From Kitasatospora sp. SUK 42 (GTDB lineage: Bacteria > Actinomycetota > Actinomycetes > Streptomycetales > Streptomycetaceae), in the NCBI RefSeq assembly GCF_015776785.2, contig NZ_LFMD02000005.1, forward strand, positions 93,307 through 129,589: a stretch of DNA of 36,283 nt, read 5' to 3'. Both the position numbers and the translations under genes were made by a program. Below the pieces are notes generated by a model. The model searched no databases, was not told where the DNA came from, and worked only from the letters and a program-made list of their open reading frames with translations. Positions 14,923 through 22,686 of the stretch are shown in pieces (positions within the stretch are counted from its first letter, which is position 1; each line of letters opens with the position of its first letter).

Positions 14923-16200
14923 ATGAGCCTGATCCAGGAGAAGTCCGTCCATGACCACGCCGCCGCCCGCACCGGCGAGCGGCCCGCCCCGCCGATCGGC
15001 ACCGGCCACGGCCCGTCCGCGCTGCTGAGCCTGCTGACCGCCGCCGGCGGCCCCCGGTACGCGGTGGCGCTCGCAGTGGACGCGGTGGGCGGCGGCATGC
15101 TGCGTCCGTTCCTGCTGCTGTACGGCGTGGGGGTGCTGCACCTGCACGCCGGGGCGGTCGGGCTGGCCCTGTCGGCGGGGATGGTCGCGGGCCTGCTGGC
15201 GGTGCCGCTGACCGGCCGCTGGATCGACCGCGGCGCCCGTACCCTGCCCGCCGCCGTGACGCTGGTGCTGCGGGCGGCGGGGGCGCTCGCGCTGCTGCTC
15301 GCGCACGACCTGGCGGGCTTCACCGCGGCGGCGGTGCTGTTCGGGGTGGGCAGCCAGTCCTGGCCGACCACGCACGCCGCCGTGGTCAGCACGCTGACCG
15401 AGGGACGGCTGCGGGACGCCGCGCTCGCCGCCGGGCGCTCGCTGCGCAACGCGGGCATGGGCGCGGGCGCGCTGCTGGCGACCGTCGCGGTGACGGGCGG
15501 GGCGGGCGTGATCCGGCTGCTGGCCGGGGTGACGGGCGCGGCCTGCGTGGTCGCCGCCCTGCTGGTGGCCTCGCTGCGGGTCCGGGCGCCGCAGCGGACC
15601 GTCGAACAGGCCGGGAGCGTCGAGGCGGCGGGCGAGCCGCTGCGCCGGATCAGCCTGCTGAGCCTCGCCAACCTGCCGTACGCGTTCTGCTTCGACGTGT
15701 TGGAGGTGGCGCTGCCCGCACTGCTGGTGTTGCAGCTGCACGCCTCCCCGGCCTGGTCCTCGGGCGTGTTCGTGGGCAACACGGTGCTGGTGATCGCGCT
15801 GCAGCTGGCGTTGGTGCTCCGGCTGGCGAAGCGCTCGCGGCGGGCCGTGCTGGCGGTCTCGGGGGCGGCGCTGGCCGCCTCGTACCTGGGCTTCTGGGCG
15901 GTCGGGTCGCTGGGCGGTACGGCCGGGGCGGTGGGCATCGTGCTGGTGTCGGTGCCGTACACGCTGGGCGAGATCCTCTACACCGGCTCGGGTACGGCCC
16001 TGGTGACGGCCTCGGCCCCGCCGCACCTGCTCGGGCGGGCGCTGGCGCGCTGGGAGCTGTCGATGGGGGTCGGCCGGGCGGCGGCGCCGGCCGTGCTGAC
16101 GGCGCTGCTGGCGGCCGGGCCGGGGCTGCTGTGGGCCCCCCTGGCGGCCGCCACGGCGCTCGGGGCGCTGGCGGTCCTGCGGCTGGGGCCGGCGGAGTAG
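14923..16200 (+). CDS. MFS transporter controlled by divergent ArsR-type regulator
   Basis: A 425-residue major facilitator with about 12 membrane segments. It begins with a ~35-residue hydrophilic tail, then 'YAVALAVDAVGGGMLRPFLLLYGVGVLHL', 'LSAGMVAGLLAVPLTGRWIDRG' (motif A-like G-x-W-x-D-R-G) and 'FTAAAVLFGVGSQSWPTTHAAVVSTLT'. This resembles actinobacterial MFS exporters found beside DUF5937/ArsR regulators. ATG at 14923 has no clear ribosome site. It is transcribed away from the regulator across the operator at 14862-14882 and probably exports the compound that the regulator senses. The substrate is unknown; no biosynthetic genes are next to it. Confidence 0.88.
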   Translation: MSLIQEKSVHDHAAARTGERPAPPIGTGHGPSALLSLLTAAGGPRYAVALAVDAVGGGMLRPFLLLYGVGVLHLHAGAVGLALSAGMVAGLLAVPLTGRWIDRGARTLPAAVTLVLRAAGALALLLAHDLAGFTAAAVLFGVGSQSWPTTHAAVVSTLTEGRLRDAALAAGRSLRNAGMGAGALLATVAVTGGAGVIRLLAGVTGAACVVAALLVASLRVRAPQRTVEQAGSVEAAGEPLRRISLLSLANLPYAFCFDVLEVALPALLVLQLHASPAWSSGVFVGNTVLVIALQLALVLRLAKRSRRAVLAVSGAALAASYLGFWAVGSLGGTAGAVGIVLVSVPYTLGEILYTGSGTALVTASAPPHLLGRALARWELSMGVGRAAAPAVLTALLAAGPGLLWAPLAAATALGALAVLRLGPAE

Positions 16201-16328
16201 CGGTGCCCCACGGTCCGAACGCGCTCCGGACCCGCTCCGGACCCGCAGGCTCTCCGGATGCGGGCCGGGGCCGCAGCGCCGATGCTTGCGGCGAGGCGTG
16301 CCCGGCCCGAGGAAGGACACCGACATCC

Positions 16329-17132
16329 GTGAGCGCTCTTGACTTCGAGATCATCGACTCCCCCGACAGCTCGCTCAACAAGACCTCCGTCCTGGTCACC
16401 GGCCCCAACGACGCCCTCCTGGTGGACGCCGGGTTCACCCGCTCCGACGGGCGCCGCCTGGCCGAGCGGGTCCGGGCGAGCGGCAGGCGGCTGACCACCG
16501 TGTTCATCAGCCACGGCGACCCGGACTTCTACTTCGGCGCCCAGGAGATCCAGGACGCCTTCCCGCAGGCCCGCTTCCTGGCCACCGCCTCGACCGTCGA
16601 GCACATCCAGGAGACCTTCGACGACAAGCTGCGCGCCTGGTCCCGCCTCGGGCCCGAGCTGGCCACCCGGCTGGTCAGGCCCGAGGTGATGCACGGGGAC
16701 GAGATCGTCTTCGAGGGGCACCGGTTCGAGCTGCGCGGCGCCGACTTCCACCTGCCCGACCGGCACTACCTGTGGCAGCACCACCACCGTGCGGTGCTCG
16801 GCGGGGTGCTGCTCTTCGAGGGCCTGCACGTGTGGACGGCCGACACCCCGACCTCCACCCAACGGGCGGCCTGGATCGACCTGTTGGACGGCATCGAGGC
16901 GCTCCATCCGACCTGGGTGGCGGCCGGCCACCGCACCGCCGGTGCACCCACCGACCTGAACGCCGTCGACCACACCCGCGCCTACCTGCGGGCCTTCGAG
17001 ACCGAGATCGGCCGGGCCACGGACGCGACCGCCGCCAAGGAGGCGCTGGAACGGCGCTTCCCGCAGCTCGGGCTGAAGATCGCGGTCGACATCGGCACCA
17101 AGGTCGTCATGGGCGAAATGGCCTGGAAATGA
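16329..17132 (+). CDS. MBL-fold protein with altered metal-binding motif
   Basis: A 267-residue metallo-beta-lactamase-fold protein. The usual HxHxDH is His62-Gly-Asp64-Pro-Asp66-Phe67 ('SHGDPDFYFG'), so the second and last His are Asp and Phe. Other fold positions remain: 'NDALLVDAGF', 'HVWTADTPTS' (Asp in the loop position) and C-terminal 'AGHRTAG'. Metal occupancy may be single or different from the binuclear zinc site of normal hydrolases, so activity cannot be assumed. GTG at 16329 is preceded by AGGAAGG about 13 bases upstream. Seven bases separate it from the SnoaL-like gene, indicating an operon. The function is unknown. Confidence 0.85.
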   Translation: MSALDFEIIDSPDSSLNKTSVLVTGPNDALLVDAGFTRSDGRRLAERVRASGRRLTTVFISHGDPDFYFGAQEIQDAFPQARFLATASTVEHIQETFDDKLRAWSRLGPELATRLVRPEVMHGDEIVFEGHRFELRGADFHLPDRHYLWQHHHRAVLGGVLLFEGLHVWTADTPTSTQRAAWIDLLDGIEALHPTWVAAGHRTAGAPTDLNAVDHTRAYLRAFETEIGRATDATAAKEALERRFPQLGLKIAVDIGTKVVMGEMAWK

Positions 17133-17139
17133 GCGCACG

Positions 17140-17571
17140 ATGATCGAGATCCCCCGGGACGTCGCCGGGTTCGCCGAGTCGCCCGCCCCCGCCGACGTGG
17201 TCCGCCGCCAGTACCTGGCCTCCGCCAGGGGCGACCTGTCGGCGCTGCGCGCCACCCTCGCCGAGGACGTCGAGTGGACCGAGATGGCCGGCTTCCCGCT
17301 GGCCGGCACCTACCGCACCCCCAAGGGCGTCACCGCCAACGTGATGGAGCGCCTGGCCGCCGAGTGGGACAACTGGACGGCTCACGACGACGTCTACGTG
17401 GTGGACGGCGAGGACGTGGTGGTGCTGGGCCGCTACACGGCCGTCCACAAGACCACCCGCGCGCCGCTCACGGTCCGGATGGCCCACCACTTCACGGTGC
17501 GCGGAGGCCGGATCGTCCGTTTCGAGCAGTTCACCGACACCGCGCTGGTCAGGGACGCGATGACCCGGTAG
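17140..17571 (+). CDS. SnoaL-like / NTF2-fold protein
   Basis: A 143-residue cone-shaped alpha+beta barrel of the SnoaL-like/NTF2 superfamily: helix 'ADVVRRQYLASARGDLSALRATLAEDVEWTEM' (about residues 19-50), then strands including 'VYVVDGEDVVVLGRYTAVHKTTR' and the terminal 'GGRIVRFEQFTDTALVRDAM'. The family includes polyketide cyclases, isomerases and many ligand-binding proteins of unknown role. ATG at 17140 lies 7 bases after the MBL gene stop and is cotranscribed with it. Together the two may act on the same small molecule; this is only inference. Confidence 0.85.
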   Translation: MIEIPRDVAGFAESPAPADVVRRQYLASARGDLSALRATLAEDVEWTEMAGFPLAGTYRTPKGVTANVMERLAAEWDNWTAHDDVYVVDGEDVVVLGRYTAVHKTTRAPLTVRMAHHFTVRGGRIVRFEQFTDTALVRDAMTR

Positions 17572-17689
17572 GGCCGCACGTTCACTCGAACGGGCGAGCA
17601 CGGCGCGGCGCGCCCGGCGCGGTCTCGACACGCCACCCGGACGGCGGCAGTCTGGCCCTGGATCACGGCCGGAGAGCGAGGAGTTGGGC

Positions 17690-19000
17690 ATGGCTGGCAC
17701 GGACACCGGTGCGACCGGAGCAGGCGGTTCGACCGAAGCAGGCGGAGCGGGCGGAGCGGGCGGAGCGGGCGACCCGCACGAGCGCCCGATCGTCATCGTC
17801 GGGGCGTCGCTCGGCGGCGCCAAGGCGGCGCAGGCACTGCGCGAGGCCGGGTACGAGGGCGGCATCGTCCTGATCGGCGAGGAGCACGAGCGGCCGTACG
17901 AGCGGCCGCCGCTGTCCAAGGAGTACCTGCTCGACAAGGAGCCCAGGGACAAGATCTACGTCCACCAGCCGCAGTGGTACGCCGAGCACGACATCACGCT
18001 GCGCCTGGGCACGGCGGTCGCCGCCATCGACCCGGCCGCGCACACCGTGACGCTCGCCGACAACGGCCAGGTGCAGTACGCCAAGCTGCTGCTGACCACC
18101 GGCTCGGTGCCGCGCCGGCTGCCGGTGCCCGGCGCGGACCAGGACGGCGTGCTCTACCTGCGCCGGGTCGAGGACAGCGACCGGATCAAGGAGGTGCTGC
18201 GCCCCGGCGCCCGGATCGCGGTGGTCGGCGCGGGCTGGATCGGCCTGGAGGTGGCGGCCGCGGCCCGGACGGCGGGCGCCGAGGTGACGGTGCTGGAGAC
18301 ACTGGAGCTGCCGCTGCTGCGGGTGCTGGGCCGGGAGGTCGCCCAGGTCTTCGCGGACCTGCACCGCGACCACGGCGTGGACCTGCGCTTCGGCGTCCAG
18401 GTGACCGAACTGACCGGCTCCGGCGGCACGGTGAGCGGGGTGCGGCTCGGCGACGGCACCGAGGTGGCGGCCGACGCGGTGGTGGTGGGCATCGGCATCT
18501 CCCCCGCCACAGCGCTGGCCGAGGCGGCCGGGCTGGAGCTCGACAACGGCATCAAGACCGACCAGCACCTGCGCACCTCGGACCCGGACGTCTACGCGGC
18601 CGGGGACGTCGCCAACGCCTACCACCCGCTGTTCGGCAGGCACATCCGGGTCGAGCACTGGGCCAACGCCGTCAACCAGCCGCAGATCGCCGCCCGCGCC
18701 CTGCTCGGGCAGCCGGACGCGGTGTACGACCGCATCCCCTACTTCTTCACGGACCAGTACGACCTGGGAATGGAGTACGTCGGCTACGTCGAGCCGGGCG
18801 GCTACGACCAGGTGGTGTTCCGAGGGGATCCGGCCACCCGCGAGTTCATCGCGTTCTGGCTCTCCGGCGGCCGGGTCCTCGCGGGGATGAACGTCAACAT
18901 CTGGGACGTCACCGACCCGATCCGCGAACTGGTGCGCTCGGGGCGGGTGGTGGACGCCAAGGCGCTGGCCGACCCGAGCGCCCCGCTCACCGAGGTGTGA
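17690..19000 (+). CDS. FAD-dependent ferredoxin/rubredoxin reductase
   Basis: A 436-residue two-dinucleotide-binding-domain flavoprotein of the rhodocoxin/putidaredoxin reductase type. The N-terminal FAD site is 'IVIVGASLGGAKAAQALREAG' (Gly at 38 onward), the NAD(P)H site is 'VVGAGWIGLEVAAAAR' (about 177-192), the second FAD segment is 'DVYAAGDVAN' (about 300), and a C-terminal reductase dimer domain (PF14759-like) follows to the end. The first 30 residues are a Gly/Ala-repeat tail. ATG at 17690 follows GCGAGGAG. These enzymes pass NAD(P)H electrons to small ferredoxins, which feed P450s. The P450/ferredoxin pair at 6921-8491 is a possible client, though it lies in a separate unit. Confidence 0.92.
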   Translation: MAGTDTGATGAGGSTEAGGAGGAGGAGDPHERPIVIVGASLGGAKAAQALREAGYEGGIVLIGEEHERPYERPPLSKEYLLDKEPRDKIYVHQPQWYAEHDITLRLGTAVAAIDPAAHTVTLADNGQVQYAKLLLTTGSVPRRLPVPGADQDGVLYLRRVEDSDRIKEVLRPGARIAVVGAGWIGLEVAAAARTAGAEVTVLETLELPLLRVLGREVAQVFADLHRDHGVDLRFGVQVTELTGSGGTVSGVRLGDGTEVAADAVVVGIGISPATALAEAAGLELDNGIKTDQHLRTSDPDVYAAGDVANAYHPLFGRHIRVEHWANAVNQPQIAARALLGQPDAVYDRIPYFFTDQYDLGMEYVGYVEPGGYDQVVFRGDPATREFIAFWLSGGRVLAGMNVNIWDVTDPIRELVRSGRVVDAKALADPSAPLTEV

Positions 19001-19090
19001 GCACTCGGCCCACGGTTCCCCGCCGCCACCAGACCACCGGGGCGCTGGGGTTCACCAGTGGACTGGACCGTTCCGGGGCGTCAGGACCGC

Positions 19091-19152
19091 CGCCGGTGCG
19101 TGACACCGCCGGTGCGTGATACTGGAGTCGGGACGTGATACTGGGGTCGGGG
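19091..19152. repeat. Overlapping direct repeats before the DUF3592 gene
   Basis: A 16-bp unit (CGCCGGTGCGTGACAC, CGCCGGTGCGTGATAC) is repeated at 19091-19106 and 19107-19122. A 19-bp unit (starting CGTGATACTGG) is repeated at 19115-19133 and 19134-19152 with two differences. They lie in the leader of the small membrane protein gene. Confidence 0.9.
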
Positions 19153-19172
19153 GAAGTCTCGGTGCGGGAGGC

Positions 19173-19592
19173 GTGGTGGGCGGGACGGCCGGTTTCGCCG
19201 TGGTCGTGTTCGGCGCGCTGGGCGGTGTGGTCGCCTACCTCGCCGGAGTCGTCGGGCTGCGCGAACTGCGGCGGCTGCGCCGGGTCGGGGTGCCGGTGCG
19301 GGCGCTGGTCCTGGCCCGCGTCCCGGCACCGGAGGACCGCTCGCTGCCGCCCCGCCCGCTGCTCCAGTTCGAGACCGAGGACGGCCGGGTGGTCGAGGTC
19401 TTCTCCCCCGTCCCCTCCACCTCGCGCCACCCCCTCCCCGACGGCGGCTACGTCCCGGTGCGCTACGACCCGGCGGACCCGCGCCAGGTCCTGGTGGACG
19501 GCCGGGAGCGCACCCGCCTGGAGTACGCCTTCGTCGCACTGGGCCTGCTGATGCTGCTGGCCTCGATCACCCTGGGCGCGGCGGTGCTCTGA
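19173..19592 (+). CDS. DUF3592-like small membrane protein
   Basis: A 139-residue protein with one membrane segment near the N-terminus ('FAVVVFGALGGVVAYLAGVVGL'), a soluble beta-rich middle ('RAPVRALVLARVP...' style 'VRALVLARV', 'LLQFETEDGRVVEVFSPVP', 'VPVRYDPADPRQVLVDG') and a second membrane segment at the C-terminus ('FVALGLLMLLASITLGAAVL'). The 'V-x-Y-D-P-x-x-P' element is typical of DUF3592. GTG at 19173 is used because GGGAGG lies just before; GTG at 19176 is equally possible, and the in-frame GTG at 19116 lies inside the direct repeats. The function is unknown. Strong terminator downstream. Confidence 0.75.
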   Translation: MVGGTAGFAVVVFGALGGVVAYLAGVVGLRELRRLRRVGVPVRALVLARVPAPEDRSLPPRPLLQFETEDGRVVEVFSPVPSTSRHPLPDGGYVPVRYDPADPRQVLVDGRERTRLEYAFVALGLLMLLASITLGAAVL

Positions 19593-19666
19593 GGCATGCC
19601 ATCCGGGAACGACGGCTCCCCGTCCCGGGACACGACCATCTCCGGCTGCTGATCGCAGCACCCTGA

Positions 19667-19704
19667 GGCCGGGCCCGCCCACCGCGCGGTGGGCGGGCCC
19701 GGCC
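19667..19704. terminator. 38-bp perfect palindrome, strong terminator
   Basis: Arms of 17 bases (19667-19683 and 19688-19704) are perfectly complementary and the 4-base centre GCGC is itself self-complementary. It follows the DUF3592 gene and precedes the protease promoter. It would fold equally in either direction. Confidence 0.88.
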
Positions 19705-19803
19705 TTGACCGATCCCCTCCAGGCCGGCCGGGGCATCCAGGGGAAGCCTCAGCAGCCCACCGTTGTTGCTATCTCTCACAACCTCGCGAGAGGGGTGAGC
19801 ACC

Positions 19804-20787
19804 ATGGCCGACACACTGCCGGGGCCGGAGACCGCCCCCGAGGCGGAGGCTCCGCTGGACGCCTACTCGCGGATCGTCACCTCCGTCGCCGCCGCCGTGA
19901 CCCCGAGGGTCGCGGCGCTCCAGGTGCCGCGCCGTGGGCGGGGCGGGTGGTTCAGCACCGCGCTGGGTTCGGCGGTGGTGTTCACCGAGGACGGCTTCCT
20001 GCTCACCAACGCCCATGTGGTCGGCCACGCCGACGCCGGGACACTGGCCTTCGGCGACGGCACCACCTCTCCGTTCCACACCATCGGCGCCGACCCGCTC
20101 TCCGACCTGGCGGTGCTGCGCGCCGACGGCCCGACGCCCTCGCCCGTCACCCTGGGCGAGGCCACCGCGCTGCGGGTGGGGCAGCTGGTGGTCGCCGTCG
20201 GCAATCCGCTCGGCCTGGCGGGGACGGTCACGGCGGGCGTGGTCAGCGCGCTCGGCCGCTCCCTGCCGACCCGCTCCGGCAACGCCGCACGGGTCATCGA
20301 CGACGTGATCCAGACCGACGCCGCCCTCAACCCCGGCAACTCGGGCGGCGCGCTGACCACGGCCACCGGCGAGGTGGTCGGCATCACCACCGCCGTCGCC
20401 GGCAACGGGCTCGGCCTGGCCGTGCCGATCAACGACACCAGCCGCCGGATCATCGCCGCCCTGCTCGCCGAGGGCCGGATCCGCCGCGCCTACCTGGGCC
20501 TCGCCGGGATCCCGGCGCCGCTGCCGCCCGTCCTGCGCGAGCGCACCGGGCAGCGCACCGGCCTGCGGATCGTCGAGGTGGTCCCCGGGGCGCCCGCCGA
20601 CCGGGCCGGGCTGCACGAGGGCGATCTGCTGCTCACCGCCGCCGGGGAGCCGATGAGCAGCGCACAGTCGCTCCAGCGCCTGATGCTCGCCGACGCGATC
20701 GGCCACCCGCTCCCACTCACCGTCCTGCGCGGCGAGGCCCTGGTCGACGTCCTCGCCGTCCCGGCCGAACTCGCCGCCGAGGACTGA
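19804..20787 (+). CDS. S1C trypsin-like protease with PDZ domain (HtrA/Deg family), no signal peptide
   Basis: A 327-residue chymotrypsin-fold protease. The catalytic triad is His71 ('LLTNAHVVGH'), Asp101 ('DPLSDLAVL') and Ser180 ('NPGNSGGAL'), followed by a C-terminal PDZ domain ('GLRIVEVVPGAPADRAGLHEGDLLLTAAGEPM', about 250-320). HtrA/Deg enzymes degrade misfolded proteins, usually outside the cytoplasm. Here the N-terminus is acidic, with no signal peptide or membrane anchor, so a cytoplasmic location is suggested. ATG at 19804 follows GAGAGGGGTGAG. It is convergent with the GNAT gene, seven bases apart. The upstream AT-richer stretch 19760-19782 (GTTGTTGCTATCTCTCACAA) is a candidate promoter. 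Confidence 0.92.
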   Translation: MADTLPGPETAPEAEAPLDAYSRIVTSVAAAVTPRVAALQVPRRGRGGWFSTALGSAVVFTEDGFLLTNAHVVGHADAGTLAFGDGTTSPFHTIGADPLSDLAVLRADGPTPSPVTLGEATALRVGQLVVAVGNPLGLAGTVTAGVVSALGRSLPTRSGNAARVIDDVIQTDAALNPGNSGGALTTATGEVVGITTAVAGNGLGLAVPINDTSRRIIAALLAEGRIRRAYLGLAGIPAPLPPVLRERTGQRTGLRIVEVVPGAPADRAGLHEGDLLLTAAGEPMSSAQSLQRLMLADAIGHPLPLTVLRGEALVDVLAVPAELAAED

Positions 20788-20793
20788 CAGGGT

Positions 20794-21396
20794 CTAGAGC
20801 GGGCGCAGGGGCTCCCGGCGCATCACCCACAGCGTCGGCCCGCCGTCCGACAGGTGCACCTGTTGCAGCACCTCGAACCCGAAGTGCCCGTAGACGGCCA
20901 GGTTCGCCTCCTTGGAGGACTCCAGGTAGACCGGCAGCCCCGCCTCGTCCGCCCTGGCCAGGCCCGAGCGCAGCAGGGCGGCGCCGTGCCCCCGGCTCTG
21001 GGCGGCCGGGTCGGCGCCCAGCACCGCCAGGTACCAGTGCGGCTCCTGCGGGGAGCTGGCGGCGGCCGCCTCGACGGAGCGCCGGAAGGGCTCGGCCCGG
21101 TCGCCGAGGAGGTCCGCCAGCTCCCGGAGGGTGTCCTCGTCCGGGACGGCCTTGTCCTGCGCCTGCGGCGGCACCCAGAAGGCGGCCGCGTCCTCGGTGC
21201 GCTCGCACACTCCGTGCGGGCCGTACTGCCGGGTGAACAGCGTGGTGAAGTAACTCCCCAGCCCGGTCTGCCGGGTGGCCTTGTCCGGGAAGAACCAGGC
21301 CATCATCGGGTCGTCGTGGAAGGCCCGGGCCAGCACGCGGGCGATGGGCTCGGCGTCGTCGAGCGTGGCCGCCCTCGGCGTGTTCGTCATTCGCAT
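20794..21396 (-). CDS. GNAT-family N-acetyltransferase
   Basis: A 200-residue GCN5-related acetyltransferase. The first helix 'PIARVLARAFHDDPMMAWFFPD' (about 17-38) is typical of an actinobacterial GNAT group. The acetyl-CoA loop region is 'LAVLGADPAAQSRGHGAALLRSGL' (about 125-148, R/Q-x-x-G-x-A-like 'SRGHGA'), and the tail 'NLAVYGHFGFEVLQQVHL' matches the closing strand. GNAT enzymes transfer acetyl groups from CoA to amines; the substrate is not predictable here. ATG at 21396 or the ATG two codons later (21390) could be used; neither has a clear ribosome site. Confidence 0.88.
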   Translation of the reverse strand: MRMTNTPRAATLDDAEPIARVLARAFHDDPMMAWFFPDKATRQTGLGSYFTTLFTRQYGPHGVCERTEDAAAFWVPPQAQDKAVPDEDTLRELADLLGDRAEPFRRSVEAAAASSPQEPHWYLAVLGADPAAQSRGHGAALLRSGLARADEAGLPVYLESSKEANLAVYGHFGFEVLQQVHLSDGGPTLWVMRREPLRPL

Positions 21397-21708
21397 ACGG
21401 CGATTCTGCGCGGCCTTATCCCCTCCGGCGGGGTGGGGTCGGTGAACTGCCGCCCACCCGCGGTCGGCAGATCGACCGTCAGACGGGGTGGCCGCTGCGG
21501 GCCGCCACAGCCGGCCGGTCCGCTGTCCGAACGGCGGCCACTCCGCCTCGGGGCGTCGGACACCCCGTTACCTGTTTCCACCGGTTGCCGCGGGCTCCGG
21601 AGTACCGGCCGGGGCCCGGGGTTCGGCGTGGTCCGCCCGGAACGGGGCGGACCGTCTGTGGGCGCTTCAAACCGTGCGGTCCAGGCCGTGCGGTTCAGGC
21701 CGTACGGT
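21397..21708. other. 312-base intergenic region between GNAT gene and membrane-protein gene
   Basis: It holds the GNAT promoter (minus strand) and the 3' end region of the USP/membrane operon with its repeat array. I see no gene with proper codon bias here. Confidence 0.6.
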
Positions 21709-21730
21709 TCAGGCCGTACGGTCGAAGCGC
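21662..21730. repeat. Array of four 14-bp palindromic repeats flanked by an inverted repeat
   Basis: CCGTGCGGTCCAGG, CCGTGCGGTTCAGG, CCGTACGGTTCAGG and CCGTACGGTCGAAG run in tandem at 21672-21727. Each contains CCGTRCGG, which is palindromic when R is A. GCGCTTC (21662-21668) and GAAGCGC (21724-21730) bracket the array. It overlaps the last codons and stop of the small membrane protein gene and may work as a 3' structure. Confidence 0.85.
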
Positions 21731-22125
21731 AGCAGGGCCACCCGTACCGTCCGGCGCGGGAGGGCGGTGGGCAGGGAGACCAGCAGCGCGGTGGCGGTGA
21801 AGGCCGCGAAGTGCCCGCCCTCCGGCCAGGGTCCGGCCCAGCCGAGTTCGGCGTGCCGGTGTTCGGCGAAGGCGTTGCAGCAGAGCCACGCGGCCAGGCC
21901 GATCACCGGCGCGGCGCCGGGCCGGGAGAAGCCGCCGAGCAGGCCGCACAGGGCCAGGTAGGCGGCGAAGGCGAGCCAGCCGGAGTGCAGTTCGCCGAGT
22001 CCGCCGAGGCCGAGGGCGAGCAGACCGCCGGTGAGCAGGGCGACGCTGCCGGAGGTGGGGACGGCGAGCCGTTCCAGCACCGGGTGGTAGCGGCCGCCGC
22101 CGGGCCGTGCCGAGTACATCCGCAC
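21709..22125 (-). CDS. Small integral membrane protein, unknown function
   Basis: A 138-residue protein with about four hydrophobic segments ('GSVALLTGGLLALGLGGLGEL', 'GWLAFAAYLALCGLLGGF', 'PVIGLAAWLCCNAFAE', 'GHFAAFTATALLVSLPTAL') and a basic C-terminus. The 'N-x-F-x-E' between segments 3 and 4 is notable. I do not recognise the family. GTG at 22125 has an AAGGGG ribosome site at 9 bases; ATG at 22119 is the alternative. It starts seven bases after the universal stress protein stop and is cotranscribed with it. Its C-terminal codons lie in the 14-bp repeat array. Confidence 0.75.
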   Translation of the reverse strand: MRMYSARPGGGRYHPVLERLAVPTSGSVALLTGGLLALGLGGLGELHSGWLAFAAYLALCGLLGGFSRPGAAPVIGLAAWLCCNAFAEHRHAELGWAGPWPEGGHFAAFTATALLVSLPTALPRRTVRVALLRFDRTA

Positions 22126-22131
22126 CGTGAA

Positions 22132-22686
22132 CTACCCCTTCGCCGCGACGAGTTCGGGTGCGGGGCCGACCGGCAGGTGCCAGCGGGTGCGGCGGTGCAG
22201 CGTTTCGAGGTCGTGCAGCAGCTCGGGCACCGGGACGGTCAGCACCGGGCAGCCGGCCGTGCGGGCGCAGTGGGCGGACACCGAGCGCCGCAGCCGGCGG
22301 CGCAGCGGGCCGCCGCTGCGGCCGAGGACCAGCAGGTCGTCCGGCCGGTCGGCGAGGTGCACCAGGGCGGGCCCGGTCTCGCCGCGGATGACCACGGGGC
22401 GCAGCGGGACGCCGGGCTCGGCCCCGCCGAAGGCGGCGTCCAGCGCCTCGGTCAGCCGCCGCTCGGCGGCCTCCCGTACGGCGGCCAGCAGCGGCGGGCA
22501 GGGCGAGCGCCGGTAGCCGTGCTCCCCGCCGGGCGGTTCCCAGGCGAGGGCCGGCACCAGGACGGCGCCGCGGCGGCGGGCCTCAGCGACCCCTCGGTGC
22601 AGTGCCGCCAGGCTGCCCAGCGATCCGCTGACCCCGACCACCACCCGGGGTGCTCCGCCGTCCTCGTTCCGCCCGTTGCCGTGCAT
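22132..22686 (-). CDS. Universal stress protein (UspA family)
   Basis: A 184-residue single USP domain. The first strand 'RVVVGVSGSLGSLAALHRGVAEARRRGA' (about 14-41) and the nucleotide loop 'LVLGRSGGPLRRRLRRSVSAHCARTAGCPVLTVP' (about 122-155) fit the ATP-binding class, though the final Gly of G-x2-G-x9-G(S/T) is Ser. Such proteins are induced in stress or dormancy and bind ATP or c-di-nucleotides. ATG at 22686 is preceded by GAGGACGG, a good ribosome site. It is the first gene of a two-gene operon and is divergent from oleate hydratase over 303 bases. Confidence 0.9.
   Translation of the reverse strand: MHGNGRNEDGGAPRVVVGVSGSLGSLAALHRGVAEARRRGAVLVPALAWEPPGGEHGYRRSPCPPLLAAVREAAERRLTEALDAAFGGAEPGVPLRPVVIRGETGPALVHLADRPDDLLVLGRSGGPLRRRLRRSVSAHCARTAGCPVLTVPVPELLHDLETLHRRTRWHLPVGPAPELVAAKG

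Noticed and set aside
14951..15028. Short 25-codon frame with a GGAG site inside the MFS 5' end
   Set aside because: It is out of frame with the transporter and the translation has no recognisable feature; the transporter frame has the expected membrane segments.
6921..19000. Biosynthetic gene cluster around the P450 and ferredoxin reductase
   Set aside because: No polyketide, peptide, terpene or RiPP core enzyme is present, and the genes between are unrelated transcription units.
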